Notes: a model not told the origin generated them from the sequence alone. 64,000 nt of DNA from Alkalihalobacillus sp. BA299 (GCF_017745675.1 NZ_JAFLJM010000007.1:185092-249091); one strand, 5' to 3'. Positions 18,323 through 27,902 are shown, numbered from the stretch's first letter. Made by a program: numbers and translations.

Positions 18323-18390
18323 CAAATTTTAGTTGGAGCAGATAGTATTTTAAAATTAAATAGATGTTTTAAGTTGTTCTATAAAAATAG

Positions 18391-18430
18391 GCACTTGCTG
18401 GGTTATCCTAGTTATGGATCCAGCAAGTGC
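18391..18430 (+). terminator. Hairpin after the aldehyde dehydrogenase
   Basis: Perfect 11-bp arms GCACTTGCTGG (18391-18401) and CCAGCAAGTGC (18420-18430). There is no T tract; it probably closes the transcript. Confidence 0.6.
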
Positions 18431-18604
18431 AATATGAGAAACAAACAATCTTAAAGTTTCTAGAAAAAATTTCCATTAGTTTATAGTATATTAAATTACT
18501 TTGCTAATACTAGGACGATGTGGGGTAAATCTTGGTGATAACGCTCAAATGACTTTTGTTTTGAGGTTTAACTTAAATTAGTTTAGAAATAAAAGTAAAT
18601 GAAA

Positions 18605-19303
18605 TTAAAATATCCACCCTTTTCGGAGTAATTCCGCTACCGCTTCGACACGATTTTTTGCATCTAATTTTTTAATAGCTGATTTGATATAATCTTTAAC
18701 AGTAAATTCACTAATTTCCATGGAATTAGCCATTTCTTTTATGCTCTCCCCCCAAGATATTCTCTGCATGACTTCGGTTTCCCGTTTACTTAATCCACCT
18801 ATTGATTCACCATTTTTGTTACTTTCCAGAACTTTTCCAACTTCCTTCCCGTATAAAGTTAGAGTTGTAAGGAGTTGTTCACTGCATTTAAAATCACTTC
18901 TGAATTCACGAGCAACAAAATAACCGATGACATTAGCACTAAAACAAATAGGGATGATCAGGTGATCATTTTCGTCATTGGGGTTTACATATTTGCTGCC
19001 GTATTTTTCAAAAAATTCACATTTTGAAACGTATACGGTACGTCTTTTTTTGAGGGCATTATAGATAGGAGTTAATGTTCTAATATCATCTCTAACATGA
19101 CCAATGTAATGTACACCAGTCGAATTGACTTTAACAATTCCTTCAACAATATAGCCAAGGGGAGAATACCTAAATAAATGGACTTCTCCGATAGGAAATA
19201 AATCAATTAATCCTTTAGTAATGAGATTTAATTTTTCCTCATGAGTAGACGCTTTGTCAAGGTTATTGCAAATATATTCATTTACTGTTATTTCATTTAC
19301 CAT
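18605..19303 (-). CDS. LuxR-family transcriptional regulator, sensor + GerE HTH
   Basis: This is a 232-residue protein. The first 160 residues form a sensory domain I cannot name with certainty, possibly GAF-like. The last 65 residues are a LuxR/GerE helix-turn-helix (LSKRETEVMQRISWGESIKEMANSMEISEFTVKDYI, split here as LSKRETEVMQRISWGES and MEISEFTVKDYI). It lacks a receiver domain, so it probably responds to a ligand. It is divergent from the ABC transporter operon and has paralogues at 13.9 kb (truncated) and 27.1 kb. A cre site lies about 90 nt upstream of its start. Confidence 0.85.
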   Translation of the reverse strand: MVNEITVNEYICNNLDKASTHEEKLNLITKGLIDLFPIGEVHLFRYSPLGYIVEGIVKVNSTGVHYIGHVRDDIRTLTPIYNALKKRRTVYVSKCEFFEKYGSKYVNPNDENDHLIIPICFSANVIGYFVAREFRSDFKCSEQLLTTLTLYGKEVGKVLESNKNGESIGGLSKRETEVMQRISWGESIKEMANSMEISEFTVKDYIKSAIKKLDAKNRVEAVAELLRKGWIF

Positions 19304-19391
19304 ATGTATTACTCCTTTCTATAAATGTTAGAATAATAGAGCAAAATCCACAAGTGTGTAATTGTTTAAGGGAATAAAATAACAACAAATT

Positions 19392-19405
19392 TGAAAGCGT
19401 TTACA
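19392..19405. promoter_or_regulatory. cre site (CcpA) upstream of the LuxR-type gene
   Basis: TGAAAGCGTTTACA is a perfect match to the cre consensus, about 90 nt upstream of the regulator at 18605-19303. Confidence 0.7.
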
Positions 19406-19672
19406 ATATTTGAATTCTTTATTACATGATAAAATCCTTTAATAAATAAAAATAGAGTTCTTCAAATGTTGGGGAAATATAGAAATGTAATTACTGGTTT
19501 AATAAGTAATAGAAAAGATTTGGAGTAGTTTATACTTGTTTTTAAGTAAAAGGTGTTGAAATATCAATATCTTTACAGTTCATTTTAGCGAGTAATCTTT
19601 TAAAAAGACATCCCTTAAATAGAGGTGATAATCCCCTTCAAATGAGGGGGATTAGTGAAAATTCACAGTTGA

Positions 19673-19741
19673 ACCCCTATTAGAAGGGGAGAAGACAACT
19701 CTTTTGTGGGAATAGCACTATTGGTTTGCATTTAATAAGAT
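19673..19741 (+). promoter_or_regulatory. LuxR-box plus promoter, copy 2 (ABC transporter)
   Basis: CCCC/GGGG inverted repeat (19674-19689), then ACAACTCTTTTGTGGGAAT and, 22 nt after GGGAAT, the -10 TAAGAT (19736-19741). The layout is identical to copies 1 and 3. Confidence 0.6.
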
Positions 19742-20020
19742 AGGTTTATAAAATTTAAAATATTTAGAAAATTTAAAAAGGGGGTTGCGTTAATTGTATT
19801 AAGCAATAGGGATGTAATAACAGTAAATCTTAAAGAAGGAAATGAAAGCGTTTTAATTTGCAAAAGAAGGTTTCTACGAGGAGTCTAACCTTTGAATGAA
19901 CAGAAAAAAGATTGCAGGACTATCTTCTTAGACAAATATACTTTTAAATTAAAACCAGTATTTGGTAGTAGAGAATGAAGTTTGTATAAAGTTGTAAGTT
20001 CACTTTTAGTTTCTTTTTCT

Positions 20021-20034
20021 AACAAATATTTGTT
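20021..20034. promoter_or_regulatory. KstR2-like operator, ABC transporter
   Basis: AACAAATATTTGTT is a perfect palindrome, 96 nt before the substrate-binding protein's start. Confidence 0.7.
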
Positions 20035-20129
20035 TTATTCGGATACAATTTAATAGGTTTTAACTTAGCACTACTTACTCAATACTATTTCATTTTTTGT
20101 GACTACTTTTTAAAAAGGGGATAAATAAT

Positions 20130-21308
20130 ATGAAAAAATATTCAATATGTTTACTAGTTTTATTATTATTACTAATTACGGGTTGTTCTCAATCATCTTC
20201 TACTTCTGAATCTAAAGAATCTACTGAAACTCAAACAGGTGGAGACGGTTTAACAGGTACATTTGTTATTGGAGAAGCAACTGCAATGACTGGTCCTTGG
20301 TCAGAAGTGCATAATACTTGGGAATTTGTATCTTCAATGGCTATAGAAGAAATTGAAGAAAGTGGAATAATAGGGAATGTAGAATTAAAGCTTATCCGAG
20401 AGGACGCAGGAGATACTACTGAAGCTGGTATTATGGCTGTTCAACGGTTATTGAAAGAACATAAAGCTAAAGTAATCGTTGGACTTGGTGCCGATTTCCA
20501 AACCCTTGCCGCTTTCCCGCAAATACAAAATGCTGGAAATGTGATTGGCCTTGGTATTAATAAGCAAAGAGATATTGCTAAAATTGGGGATTGGATTTTT
20601 TCGCTAGCGCCTGATGTAACAGAAACAGTTCCTGAGCTAACAGAAAAACAGCATAAAGCCTTTGGTTTTGAGTCAGCTGTATTAGTTACAGTCCAAGATA
20701 GTAAGCTTGCCGTAGATGGTATGAAGGTGCGAAAAGAAACATTGGAAAGTTTAGGTGTGGAGATTTTGGCAGAAGAAACAGTGTTAGCGTCAGATACAGA
20801 TTTTACACCGCTCGTAACAAAAATAATGAATTTAAATCCTGAAATTGTTATGACTGGTAATTTTCCTCCTGGAGATCCGATGTTTATTGAACAATTAAAA
20901 CGTGCTGGTTATAAAGGTTTATTTGCTGGAGATGCTAATTCATCGAGTGAATTCCTAGCTGAGGTATTTCCTATTTATGAGGGACAAATTAATGGTGTTG
21001 ACTGGGTACCTGGTTATCCAGGTGAAAATGAAAGATCGAAACAATTTACAGAAAAATATATTGCTAAATTTGATAAAAGACCAGACCACTTTGACGCCCA
21101 ATACTATGATGGCCTTTGGCGTTTAGCACATGCAATCTCAGAAGTCGGTAACATTAACGACATAGAAGCAATCCGAGATAAATATCAAAGTTTAGAATTG
21201 GAGACGCTCCGAGGGATGGTTACGATTGATGAAGATGGCGTTCCGTCACCAACTACTTTTCCAATACAAGTAAAAGAAAAAATATATGTTCCGCTAGATG
21301 TAGAATAA
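20130..21308 (+). CDS. ABC transporter substrate-binding lipoprotein, LivJ-like
   Basis: This 392-residue exported lipoprotein has a lipobox, LITGC (Cys about residue 20), followed by a Ser/Thr/Glu linker. The mature part has the type I periplasmic-binding fold of the LIV family (AMTGPWSE near the start, QYYDGLWRLAHAI near the end). Relatives bind amino acids, amides, aromatic acids or other carboxylates. It heads the transporter operon at 20.1-24.8 kb. A strong hairpin after it probably lets it be made in excess over the membrane parts. Confidence 0.88.
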   Translation: MKKYSICLLVLLLLLITGCSQSSSTSESKESTETQTGGDGLTGTFVIGEATAMTGPWSEVHNTWEFVSSMAIEEIEESGIIGNVELKLIREDAGDTTEAGIMAVQRLLKEHKAKVIVGLGADFQTLAAFPQIQNAGNVIGLGINKQRDIAKIGDWIFSLAPDVTETVPELTEKQHKAFGFESAVLVTVQDSKLAVDGMKVRKETLESLGVEILAEETVLASDTDFTPLVTKIMNLNPEIVMTGNFPPGDPMFIEQLKRAGYKGLFAGDANSSSEFLAEVFPIYEGQINGVDWVPGYPGENERSKQFTEKYIAKFDKRPDHFDAQYYDGLWRLAHAISEVGNINDIEAIRDKYQSLELETLRGMVTIDEDGVPSPTTFPIQVKEKIYVPLDVE

Positions 21309-21370
21309 TATGATTTCCATTGTTCGTTATTTTGTTTAAAACTTTTAAGTATTAGAGTTGAGATAGAAAT

Positions 21371-21412
21371 AGTAAGGGTCTCTATCATAAATAACCAAAA
21401 GAGACTCTTACT
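21371..21412 (+). terminator. Intra-operon hairpin between binding protein and permease
   Basis: AGTAAGGGTCTCT (21371-21383) pairs with AGAGACTCTTACT (21400-21412), 13 bp with one G-T pair. A similar arrangement is found in the TRAP operon. It probably attenuates or protects the upstream transcript. Confidence 0.65.
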
Positions 21413-21443
21413 AGATGTTATTTTTTAAAAGGAGGGAAATCTA

Positions 21444-22337
21444 GTGATTTTATTATTACAAAATATAATAAATGGTATTGTTATAGGATTAGGGTATGCT
21501 TTGTTTGCTTCTGGATTTTCGGTTATTTTTGGATCTTTACGTGCATTAAATTTTGCCTATGGAATGATTTTCATTGGCGGGGCCTATATAAGTTGGATCG
21601 CCGTAGAGGTTTATGGGATACCTGTTTTTCCATTTGGTATTCTATTGGCAATGATAGCAGGTGGCTTATTAAATATTTTATGTGAAAGAGTATGCTTTTA
21701 TCCATTTCGTAAGCGTAAAGGAGCTGACTTATTTGCAATTGCAATTGCTACAATTGCTTTTGGAGAAATCTTAAAAAGTTTGTTTCAACTAATTTTTTCG
21801 GGTAATGCTAGAACCTATCCACCATTTGAAGGATTATCCCAAATGATTAATATAAGTGGATTATCCATTAGTTATATTCAATTAGTGAATTCATTAATAA
21901 CGATTATATTTATTGGATTACTACTATATATTCTTAAAAATACACGATTTGGTAAAGCAATACGTGCGATTTCGTTTAAAGAAGAAGCAGCTAGATTATT
22001 AGCGATTAATACAAACAAAACCATTATCAATACATTTTTTCTCGGTGGTGCTTTAGCTGGTGCGGCAGGGTGTTTAATTACCGTATTCTTTGGGATGGTT
22101 GGCCCTGGTTTAGCCGATTTTATGTTCTTAAAAGCATTACTCATTGTGGTCATTGGTGGATTAGGGAATATTTTCGGGGCAATTGTTGCTGGAGTTCTTA
22201 TGGGGATGTCCGAGTCTCTTAGTGTAGCCTATATAGCGAGCTCATCAAGAGACTTGGTAGGATTAATCGTATTCTTCCTTATTCTTCTAGTAAAACCTAA
22301 TGGTCTATTTGGTAAAGAAGAGGTGTTAAGACCATGA
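21444..22337 (+). CDS. LIV-type ABC transporter permease (LivH-like)
   Basis: This is a 297-residue membrane protein starting with GTG after AAGGAGGG. It has about eight hydrophobic segments and the LivH pattern: NGIVIGLGYALFASGFSVIFG at the N-terminus (split: NGIVIGLGYAL, then FASGFSVIFG) and GGLGNIFGAIVAGVLMG near residue 240. It overlaps the next gene by 4 nt. It forms one half of the channel with the LivM part of the following fusion. Confidence 0.9.
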   Translation: MILLLQNIINGIVIGLGYALFASGFSVIFGSLRALNFAYGMIFIGGAYISWIAVEVYGIPVFPFGILLAMIAGGLLNILCERVCFYPFRKRKGADLFAIAIATIAFGEILKSLFQLIFSGNARTYPPFEGLSQMINISGLSISYIQLVNSLITIIFIGLLLYILKNTRFGKAIRAISFKEEAARLLAINTNKTIINTFFLGGALAGAAGCLITVFFGMVGPGLADFMFLKALLIVVIGGLGNIFGAIVAGVLMGMSESLSVAYIASSSRDLVGLIVFFLILLVKPNGLFGKEEVLRP

Positions 22338-24100
22338 TGGAATTTATCACGGTATATTCGCCTTTATTCGATACCATTCTAATTACTAGCTTATTAGCAC
22401 TTGGAATGTTTTGTTGGTTAAAAGCGGGACTTTTTTCTACAGCTTCACCAGGCTTTGCTGCTATTGGTGCTTATACTTTTGCTTTACTAAACGTAAAGCT
22501 TAACGTTCCCTTACTTTTAGCTGGTTTCATTGCAGTCATAGTAGTTTTGATCTTTGCCTTTGTGCTAGGTCGATTAATTCTCCGTTTAAATGAAATTTTT
22601 TATGCGATGGCAACTCTCGCTTTTAGTGAATTAATTCGTTTATTGGCACTAAATTCTGAGTTTACGAACGGTCCAAGGGGAGTTTCTGGTATAGGATTAG
22701 GTGTTGAAACATGGCAGGTTTTGATTGCAGTCATTATTTGCACCTATTTTATTGGCCGTGTGTCAGCTACGAATGGAAAAGTAGGACGTGTAATGGCAAC
22801 GATTAGGGAAGATCAATTGCTTGCGAACTCAGTCGGAATTTACTTAACCAAATATAAGGTGATGTTTTTTATTTTTGGTGCCATTCCAACAGCGTTATCT
22901 GGTGTTCTAAGGGCAGGACTGTACAATCATATAAGTCCAGAAAACTATAGCTTTGCTTTAACATTAGCTGCATTCTCGGTAGTAATTTTAGGAGGGAGAG
23001 AAAAAACTGCTGGTCCATTAATTGGAGCTATTATTTTTTGTAGCTTACCTGAAATTTTTCGTGCCGCCAAAGAATATACGGTACTTATGCAGTCGAGTAT
23101 ATTGTTGCTTATGATCATTTTTCTACCAAACGGTGTGATAAGCCTATGGCAGAAAGGTAAATTAAAAGCACTTCTAGGAAAATTTAAATCGAAAAAATCA
23201 AAAAATGATGATCTTGATGACAGTATGAAGGAAACGGCAGCGACATTAAATATAGATGAAGTAGACGAAGAAATTTGGCAAGAAACTTTTCAGTATTTGT
23301 TAAATGATAGTCAAGAAGATAATGCTACTCCTCTTTTAGAAATGAAGTCTATTTCCTTTTCAGTTGGTGGTTTAAACATATTAAAAGGTATTAACTTACA
23401 AGTAAAGCATGGAGAATGTTACGGGCTAATCGGGCCAAATGGCGCTGGTAAGACGACTACTTTAAATATCATTAATAAATTCTATTTACCGACTGATGGG
23501 CAAATTTTCTGGAAAGGCGATGATATTACCAAATATCGTGCTGACCAAATGGCTCAAATTGGAATTGCAAGGACGTTTCAAAACATCCGTCTGATCCCAG
23601 GGCTCACTGTGCTTGATAATGTAATGATCGCATCGTACAAACATTTAAACTATAGTCTAGTCGGCTTACTATTAAAAAACAAAAAATACAAAGAGCAGGA
23701 AGAACAAAGTAAGAAGGAGGCGTTAACGTTATTAAGAGCTCTCGGGTTGGAAAAATATGCAAATGAAGTCGCTACAAGTCTTTCTTATGGTATTCAAAGA
23801 AGGGTAGAGGTTGCGCGAGCTTTAATAACAAAACCGACTTTATTATTATTGGATGAACCAACTTCTGGTATGAATGATGCTGAATGTGATGAATTTGCTG
23901 ATTTTGTTTTAAAGCTACGTCAGTTAAATCTTACTATTATAATGATTGAGCATCATATTCCAGTAGTTTCAAAGACTTGTGACAGTGTTTCCGTTTTAAA
24001 CTTTGGTGAGACGATTGCTCGTGGAACACCAGATGAAGTCAAAGCGAATCCAGAGGTAATTAAAGCGTATTTAGGCAATGATTACGAAAGCGAGGAGTGA
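22334..24100 (+). CDS. Fused LivM permease and LivG ATPase
   Basis: This 588-residue protein joins two normally separate subunits. Residues 1 to about 285 are the LivM-type permease (hydrophobic; GPRGVSGIG; FGAIPTALSGVLRAG). A charged linker of about 40 residues follows, then a LivG-type ATPase from about residue 333 with Walker A GPNGAGKTT (about 367-375), signature LSYGIQRRVEVARAL and Walker B LLLLDEPTSGMN. The frame is continuous across the junction, so this is a true fusion. It overlaps LivH and LivF by 4 nt each. Confidence 0.9.
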   Translation: MMEFITVYSPLFDTILITSLLALGMFCWLKAGLFSTASPGFAAIGAYTFALLNVKLNVPLLLAGFIAVIVVLIFAFVLGRLILRLNEIFYAMATLAFSELIRLLALNSEFTNGPRGVSGIGLGVETWQVLIAVIICTYFIGRVSATNGKVGRVMATIREDQLLANSVGIYLTKYKVMFFIFGAIPTALSGVLRAGLYNHISPENYSFALTLAAFSVVILGGREKTAGPLIGAIIFCSLPEIFRAAKEYTVLMQSSILLLMIIFLPNGVISLWQKGKLKALLGKFKSKKSKNDDLDDSMKETAATLNIDEVDEEIWQETFQYLLNDSQEDNATPLLEMKSISFSVGGLNILKGINLQVKHGECYGLIGPNGAGKTTTLNIINKFYLPTDGQIFWKGDDITKYRADQMAQIGIARTFQNIRLIPGLTVLDNVMIASYKHLNYSLVGLLLKNKKYKEQEEQSKKEALTLLRALGLEKYANEVATSLSYGIQRRVEVARALITKPTLLLLDEPTSGMNDAECDEFADFVLKLRQLNLTIIMIEHHIPVVSKTCDSVSVLNFGETIARGTPDEVKANPEVIKAYLGNDYESEE

Positions 24101-24804
24101 TTTCTATTTTAAAGGTTAATAACATATCTTCTGGCTACGGAGAAATTTTAGCCATTCGAGGGATTAATATTCATGTTGAAAATGAGCAAATTGTAGGATT
24201 AATTGGACCTAATGGTGCTGGGAAAACCACTCTTCTTAAAACGATCATCGGTTTTATTCAACCAACAGAAGGGACAATTATGTTTGATGGTAAGGAGATT
24301 CAATCGCAGCGCGTTGAACGAATTGTTTCTAGCGGTATGGCACTTGTTCCTGAAGGTCGGGAAATTTTGGCAACGTTAACCGTTCAAGAAAATTTAGAGC
24401 TAGGTGCGTATTGTAGAAAGGATAAAGGAATAAAAGATGATCTAACGAAGATTTATGATTATTTTCCGATCTTAAAAGAGCGTCGGAATTTTGCTGCAAA
24501 TACTCTCTCTGGTGGACAACAGCAAATGTTAAGTATTGGGCGTGCTTTAATGTCTCGGCCGAAGCTGTTATTGTTGGATGAACCTTCTATGGGATTAGCT
24601 CCTATTATTGTCGATCGCGTTTTTGAGATCTTAAAAGATATACAAAAGGAAGAAAAAATTTCGATGCTTATTGTGGAACAAAATACAAAGAAGATACTGG
24701 AATTGTCTGAATATTCGTATGTTTTACGGAATGGAGAAATAATAAAAGAAGGTCCTTCAAATGAATTAATAGGTGATCCTCAATTAGTAGAGGCTTATTT
24801 ATAA
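24097..24804 (+). CDS. LIV-type ABC transporter ATPase (LivF-like)
   Basis: This 235-residue ATPase starts with a GTG that overlaps the stop of the fusion gene. Walker A GPNGAGKTT, signature LSGGQQQMLSIGRAL and Walker B LLLLDEPSMGLAP are present; the PSMGLAP variant is typical of LivF. It would pair with the LivG domain of the fusion. A hairpin (AGTAGATAAG/CTTATCTACT, 24855-24892) follows and ends the operon. Confidence 0.9.
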   Translation: MISILKVNNISSGYGEILAIRGINIHVENEQIVGLIGPNGAGKTTLLKTIIGFIQPTEGTIMFDGKEIQSQRVERIVSSGMALVPEGREILATLTVQENLELGAYCRKDKGIKDDLTKIYDYFPILKERRNFAANTLSGGQQQMLSIGRALMSRPKLLLLDEPSMGLAPIIVDRVFEILKDIQKEEKISMLIVEQNTKKILELSEYSYVLRNGEIIKEGPSNELIGDPQLVEAYL

Positions 24805-24854
24805 GTATTAATTGTCAGACCGATCTAAAGGTTATATATAAGTGAAAAAAATGG

Positions 24855-24892
24855 AGTAGATAAGGTAGAGTTTAAAATCGATCTTATCTACT
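24855..24892 (+). terminator. Hairpin after the ABC transporter operon
   Basis: Ten-base arms AGTAGATAAG (24855-24864) and CTTATCTACT (24883-24892) with an 18-nt loop; no T tract. Confidence 0.5.
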
Positions 24893-24949
24893 ATACTATA
24901 ACAATAGTAAAGTTACTATCAGTAAGTTGTATGAGATGGAGGGGTTACA

Positions 24950-25699
24950 TTGACAAAATTAAGTGGAAAAGTTGCGATTGTTACGGGTGGAGCAAGCGGT
25001 ATCGGTGAATTCACAGTACGTGAAATGGTAAAAGAGGGAGCATCAGTTGTTTTTGCAGATCTGAATGAGGATTTAGGTTATAAATTAATGGATAAGTTAA
25101 ATTCAAATGGAAAAAAAGTAATCTTTGAAAAAACGGATGTTACAAAAGAGAAAGAAGTTGAAGCACTTGTAAAAAGAGCCGTAAGTGAATTTGAAAAATT
25201 AGACATCATGGTAAGCAATGCAGGAATCGGAAAAATTGGACCTTCTGAAGAGGAATCCCTTGAGGAGTGGCATAAAGTTCTTGCTGTTAATTTAGATGGA
25301 GTTTTCCTTTCAGCAAAGTATGCTGTCAAGGTAATGAAGAACAATGGCGGTGGAAATATAATAAATGTTGCTTCGATCCTTGGCCATGTGGGTACACCAG
25401 CTGTGCTTTCATATACAAGTTCAAAAGGTGCTGTCGTAAATATGACGAGAGCTTTAGCCCTTGAGTATGCAAAAGATAATATACGAGTAAATGCAATATG
25501 TCCAGGTTATATATACACGCCAGCACTTAGAGACAGTTTAAGTGGAGAGGAGATTCGACAATTGGTTGACCTTCATCCAATTGGTAGATTAGGTGAAGTT
25601 CAAGAAGTTGCAAAATCCATAGTTTTCTTAGCCTCTGATGATGCTAGTTTTATTACAGGTACAAGCTTAATGGTAGACGGCGGGTATACCGCTCAATAA
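24950..25699 (+). CDS. SDR oxidoreductase
   Basis: This 250-residue classical SDR starts with TTG after GGAGGGG. It carries TGGASGIG, an aspartate after the second strand (FADLN, suggesting NAD), SNAG in place of NNAG, the serine in NVASILG, and YTSSK. It is followed closely by another SDR and a SnoaL-like protein, forming a three-gene unit downstream of the transporter. It would act on an alcohol/ketone intermediate; the substrate is unknown. Confidence 0.87.
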   Translation: MTKLSGKVAIVTGGASGIGEFTVREMVKEGASVVFADLNEDLGYKLMDKLNSNGKKVIFEKTDVTKEKEVEALVKRAVSEFEKLDIMVSNAGIGKIGPSEEESLEEWHKVLAVNLDGVFLSAKYAVKVMKNNGGGNIINVASILGHVGTPAVLSYTSSKGAVVNMTRALALEYAKDNIRVNAICPGYIYTPALRDSLSGEEIRQLVDLHPIGRLGEVQEVAKSIVFLASDDASFITGTSLMVDGGYTAQ

Positions 25700-25717
25700 T
25701 GGAGAGGGGTTTTTTAT

Positions 25718-26491
25718 ATGGATCAATTTCAAGATAAAGTGGTGTTAATTACAGGTGCAGCAGGTGGAATCGGTAAGGCACTAGCTCAAAAAGTGTCAGA
25801 AGAAGGAGCAAAACTTGCTTTAGTTGATCTAAATTTAGAAGCCGTTCAAAATATTATTACAGAACTAGGTTTAAATGAAGATCAGGCTCTTACAATAGCA
25901 GCTGACGTAGCCAATGAAGATCAGGTGAAAAGTTACGTTGATCAAACAGTCAATAAATATGGCAGAATTGATTGTTTCTTTAATAATGCGGGTGTAGAAG
26001 GGACATATGGAAACATTGAAACGCAAAAAGTAGATGATTTAGATTTTGTTTTTAACGTGAACGTAAAAGGTGTATTTTTAGGGTTAAAATATGTTGTTCC
26101 AGTTATGAAAAATCAAGGTTATGGCAGTATTCTTAATACTTCATCTTTAGCTGGTTTAATGGGGGCACCTGGTTTTTCTCCATACGTTGCATCTAAACAT
26201 GCGGTTATCGGATTGACTCGTTCATTAGCCAATGAAGTCACAGCAGAAGGTATTCGTGTGAATGCACTTTGTCCTGGTGTAATAAATACGCGGATGATGC
26301 GGCAAATTGAAGAAAATGTTGCACCTGGTGGTGGCGAAGAAGTACAAAAAAGTTTTACAGCTAATGTTCCAATGGGACGTTACGGTGAACCTGAAGAGGC
26401 GGCTAATGTTGCGAAGTTTTTATTATCTGATGAAGCTTCATACGTTTCTTCTTCGATTTATACAGTAGATGGCGGGATGATCAATCAATAA
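25718..26491 (+). CDS. SDR oxidoreductase
   Basis: This 257-residue classical SDR begins 18 nt after the previous SDR. It shows TGAAGGIG, ALVDLN (NAD type), NNAG, NTSSLAG serine, and YVASK. It is more like the SDR at 28.7 kb (shared NTxSxAG and ASKHxVxGLTR) than its direct neighbour. The two adjacent SDRs may work on successive alcohols or opposite stereoisomers. Confidence 0.87.
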   Translation: MDQFQDKVVLITGAAGGIGKALAQKVSEEGAKLALVDLNLEAVQNIITELGLNEDQALTIAADVANEDQVKSYVDQTVNKYGRIDCFFNNAGVEGTYGNIETQKVDDLDFVFNVNVKGVFLGLKYVVPVMKNQGYGSILNTSSLAGLMGAPGFSPYVASKHAVIGLTRSLANEVTAEGIRVNALCPGVINTRMMRQIEENVAPGGGEEVQKSFTANVPMGRYGEPEEAANVAKFLLSDEASYVSSSIYTVDGGMINQ

Positions 26492-26539
26492 ACTCAAAAT
26501 ATTAATTTCAATGTCAAACAAAGAAAGAGAGTGAAGAAG

Positions 26540-26953
26540 ATGAAAATTGAAGAAAAGTCTGCGATCATAGAGCTTTTATACAGGGCAGCATACGGTTATG
26601 ATGAAAGGAACTTGGATATACTTGGATCTTGCTTTGCTGAAGCTGCCACAATGACAGTGTGTATCGCTGGGGAAAAATTAGTAGGACCCTTTGAGGGTCA
26701 TCAGGCCATTATGAAGTTGATGACTTCAGATATGGAATCACAGGCTGGAAAGAGACGTCACGTTATCTCAAATATATTGTTTGAAGATGTAGGTGAAAAG
26801 TCTGCAAAAGTTATTTCGTATTTAACTCTATATTCGGTCGAAAATGGACAGATTCACGTAATATCTTCTGGTATCTATCGAGATGAGGTTGTAAAATTAC
26901 AAGGTGGATGGCGATTGCAAAAGCGACATTTGGATCTTGATTTAGCTTTATAG
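26540..26953 (+). CDS. SnoaL_4/NTF2-like protein
   Basis: This is a roughly 138-residue cone-shaped NTF2-like protein (start ATG 26540 preferred over GTG 26531 by ribosome-site spacing). The pattern IIELLYRAAYGYDERNLD...CFAEAATM is the SnoaL_4 type, related to scytalone dehydratase, ketosteroid isomerase and ring-hydroxylating-oxygenase small subunits. It could be a dehydratase, isomerase or hydrolase on a cyclic intermediate. It differs clearly from the paralogous pair at 28.2 and 53.6 kb. Confidence 0.75.
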   Translation: MKIEEKSAIIELLYRAAYGYDERNLDILGSCFAEAATMTVCIAGEKLVGPFEGHQAIMKLMTSDMESQAGKRRHVISNILFEDVGEKSAKVISYLTLYSVENGQIHVISSGIYRDEVVKLQGGWRLQKRHLDLDLAL

Positions 26954-27071
26954 GGATCTTTATTTGATTTAATGGTTTGTTTATTTTCTTAGTTAAAGTA
27001 GTAAGAATGAATAAAAGCCTAATAAATTAAGATAGAAAAAAATTCCTAAATACACATCCTAATAATTCAGA

Positions 27072-27104
27072 CAGGTGGATCCTTCGTCCACCTGAATTTT
27101 TCTA
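27072..27104. terminator. Terminator between convergent genes
   Basis: CAGGTGGA (27072-27079) / TCCACCTG (27087-27094), then ATTTTT. It serves the SDR-SnoaL unit and possibly the facing LuxR gene. Confidence 0.8.
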
Positions 27105-27119
27105 CTAAGCTTTAAATTT

Positions 27120-27815
27120 TTATGAAATCAGTCCTTTCCGAAGTAATTCAGCTACTGCCTCAACGCGATTTTTTGCTTCTAACTTCTTTATAGCTGATTT
27201 GATGTAATCTTTTACGGTATATTCACTAATTTCCATACTATTAGCCATTTCTGTTATACTTTCTCCCCATGAAATTCTTTGCAAGACCTCTGTTTCCCTT
27301 TTACTTAAACTACCAATCGATTGGCCGTCTTTATTGCTCTGAAGTAGTTTACCACACATCTTACCATAATGTGTAAGTGAGGATAAATAATGATCACCAC
27401 AATTAATATTTTTATTAAATTCACGGCAGCCAAAATATCCCACTACATTTGAGCTAAAAGTAATAGGAACAATAAAATGATCATTTTTGCCGTTAGGATT
27501 ACTATATTTACTACCATAAAATTCAAAATGTTTCTCACCTGAAACAAAAACTGCTTTTCTTGTGCGAATGGCATCCTCAATTGGAGGTAAATTTGTAAGG
27601 TGATCTCTAACATGCCCGATGTAATCTAACCCAGAAGGATTAATTTTGATAATACCTTCGACGATATGACCTAGTGGTGAATACCTAAATAAATGTACTT
27701 CTTCTATAGGAAATAAATCGATAAGCCCTATAGTAATGAGTCTTAATTTTTCATCAGTATTTACTGCTTTATCAATATTGCATATATATTCATTTATTGT
27801 TAGTTCGTTTACCAT
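27120..27815 (-). CDS. LuxR-family transcriptional regulator, sensor + GerE HTH
   Basis: This 231-residue paralogue of the regulator at 18.6 kb has a HTH that is nearly identical (LSKRETEVLQRISWGES; EYTVKDYIKSAIKKL), while the sensory half has diverged (for example LPPIEDAIRTRKAVFVSGEKH). Similar DNA sites but different ligands are therefore likely. It is divergent from the SnoaL-SDR-hydrolase-BVMO operon and has a cre site about 75 nt upstream. Confidence 0.85.
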   Translation of the reverse strand: MVNELTINEYICNIDKAVNTDEKLRLITIGLIDLFPIEEVHLFRYSPLGHIVEGIIKINPSGLDYIGHVRDHLTNLPPIEDAIRTRKAVFVSGEKHFEFYGSKYSNPNGKNDHFIVPITFSSNVVGYFGCREFNKNINCGDHYLSSLTHYGKMCGKLLQSNKDGQSIGSLSKRETEVLQRISWGESITEMANSMEISEYTVKDYIKSAIKKLEAKNRVEAVAELLRKGLIS

Positions 27816-27888
27816 GCCAAGTACTCCTTTCTATTAAACATTTTATAATTTTAGATAGAAATTAAAGAAAAATAAATGTACTAAAAAT

Positions 27889-27902
27889 TGATAGCGTTTT
27901 CA
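27889..27902. promoter_or_regulatory. cre site (CcpA)
   Basis: TGATAGCGTTTTCA fits the cre consensus fully. It lies upstream of the LuxR-type gene and 120 nt before LuxR-box copy 3. Confidence 0.65.

Larger units (their letters stand above)
19304..20129. other. Long regulatory intergenic region before the ABC transporter
   Basis: 826 bp without a gene. It holds a cre site, a hairpin AATCCCC/GGGGGATT (19630-19653), LuxR-box copy 2, a near-cre site (19843-19856, one mismatch) and a KstR2-like operator (20021-20034). Three kinds of control therefore converge here. Confidence 0.6.

Noticed and set aside
19304..20129. Sigma-54 promoter before the ABC operon
   Set aside because: No GG-N10-GC pair with -24/-12 sequence was found here or before the other operons; the sigma-A -10 with the LuxR box explains the region better.
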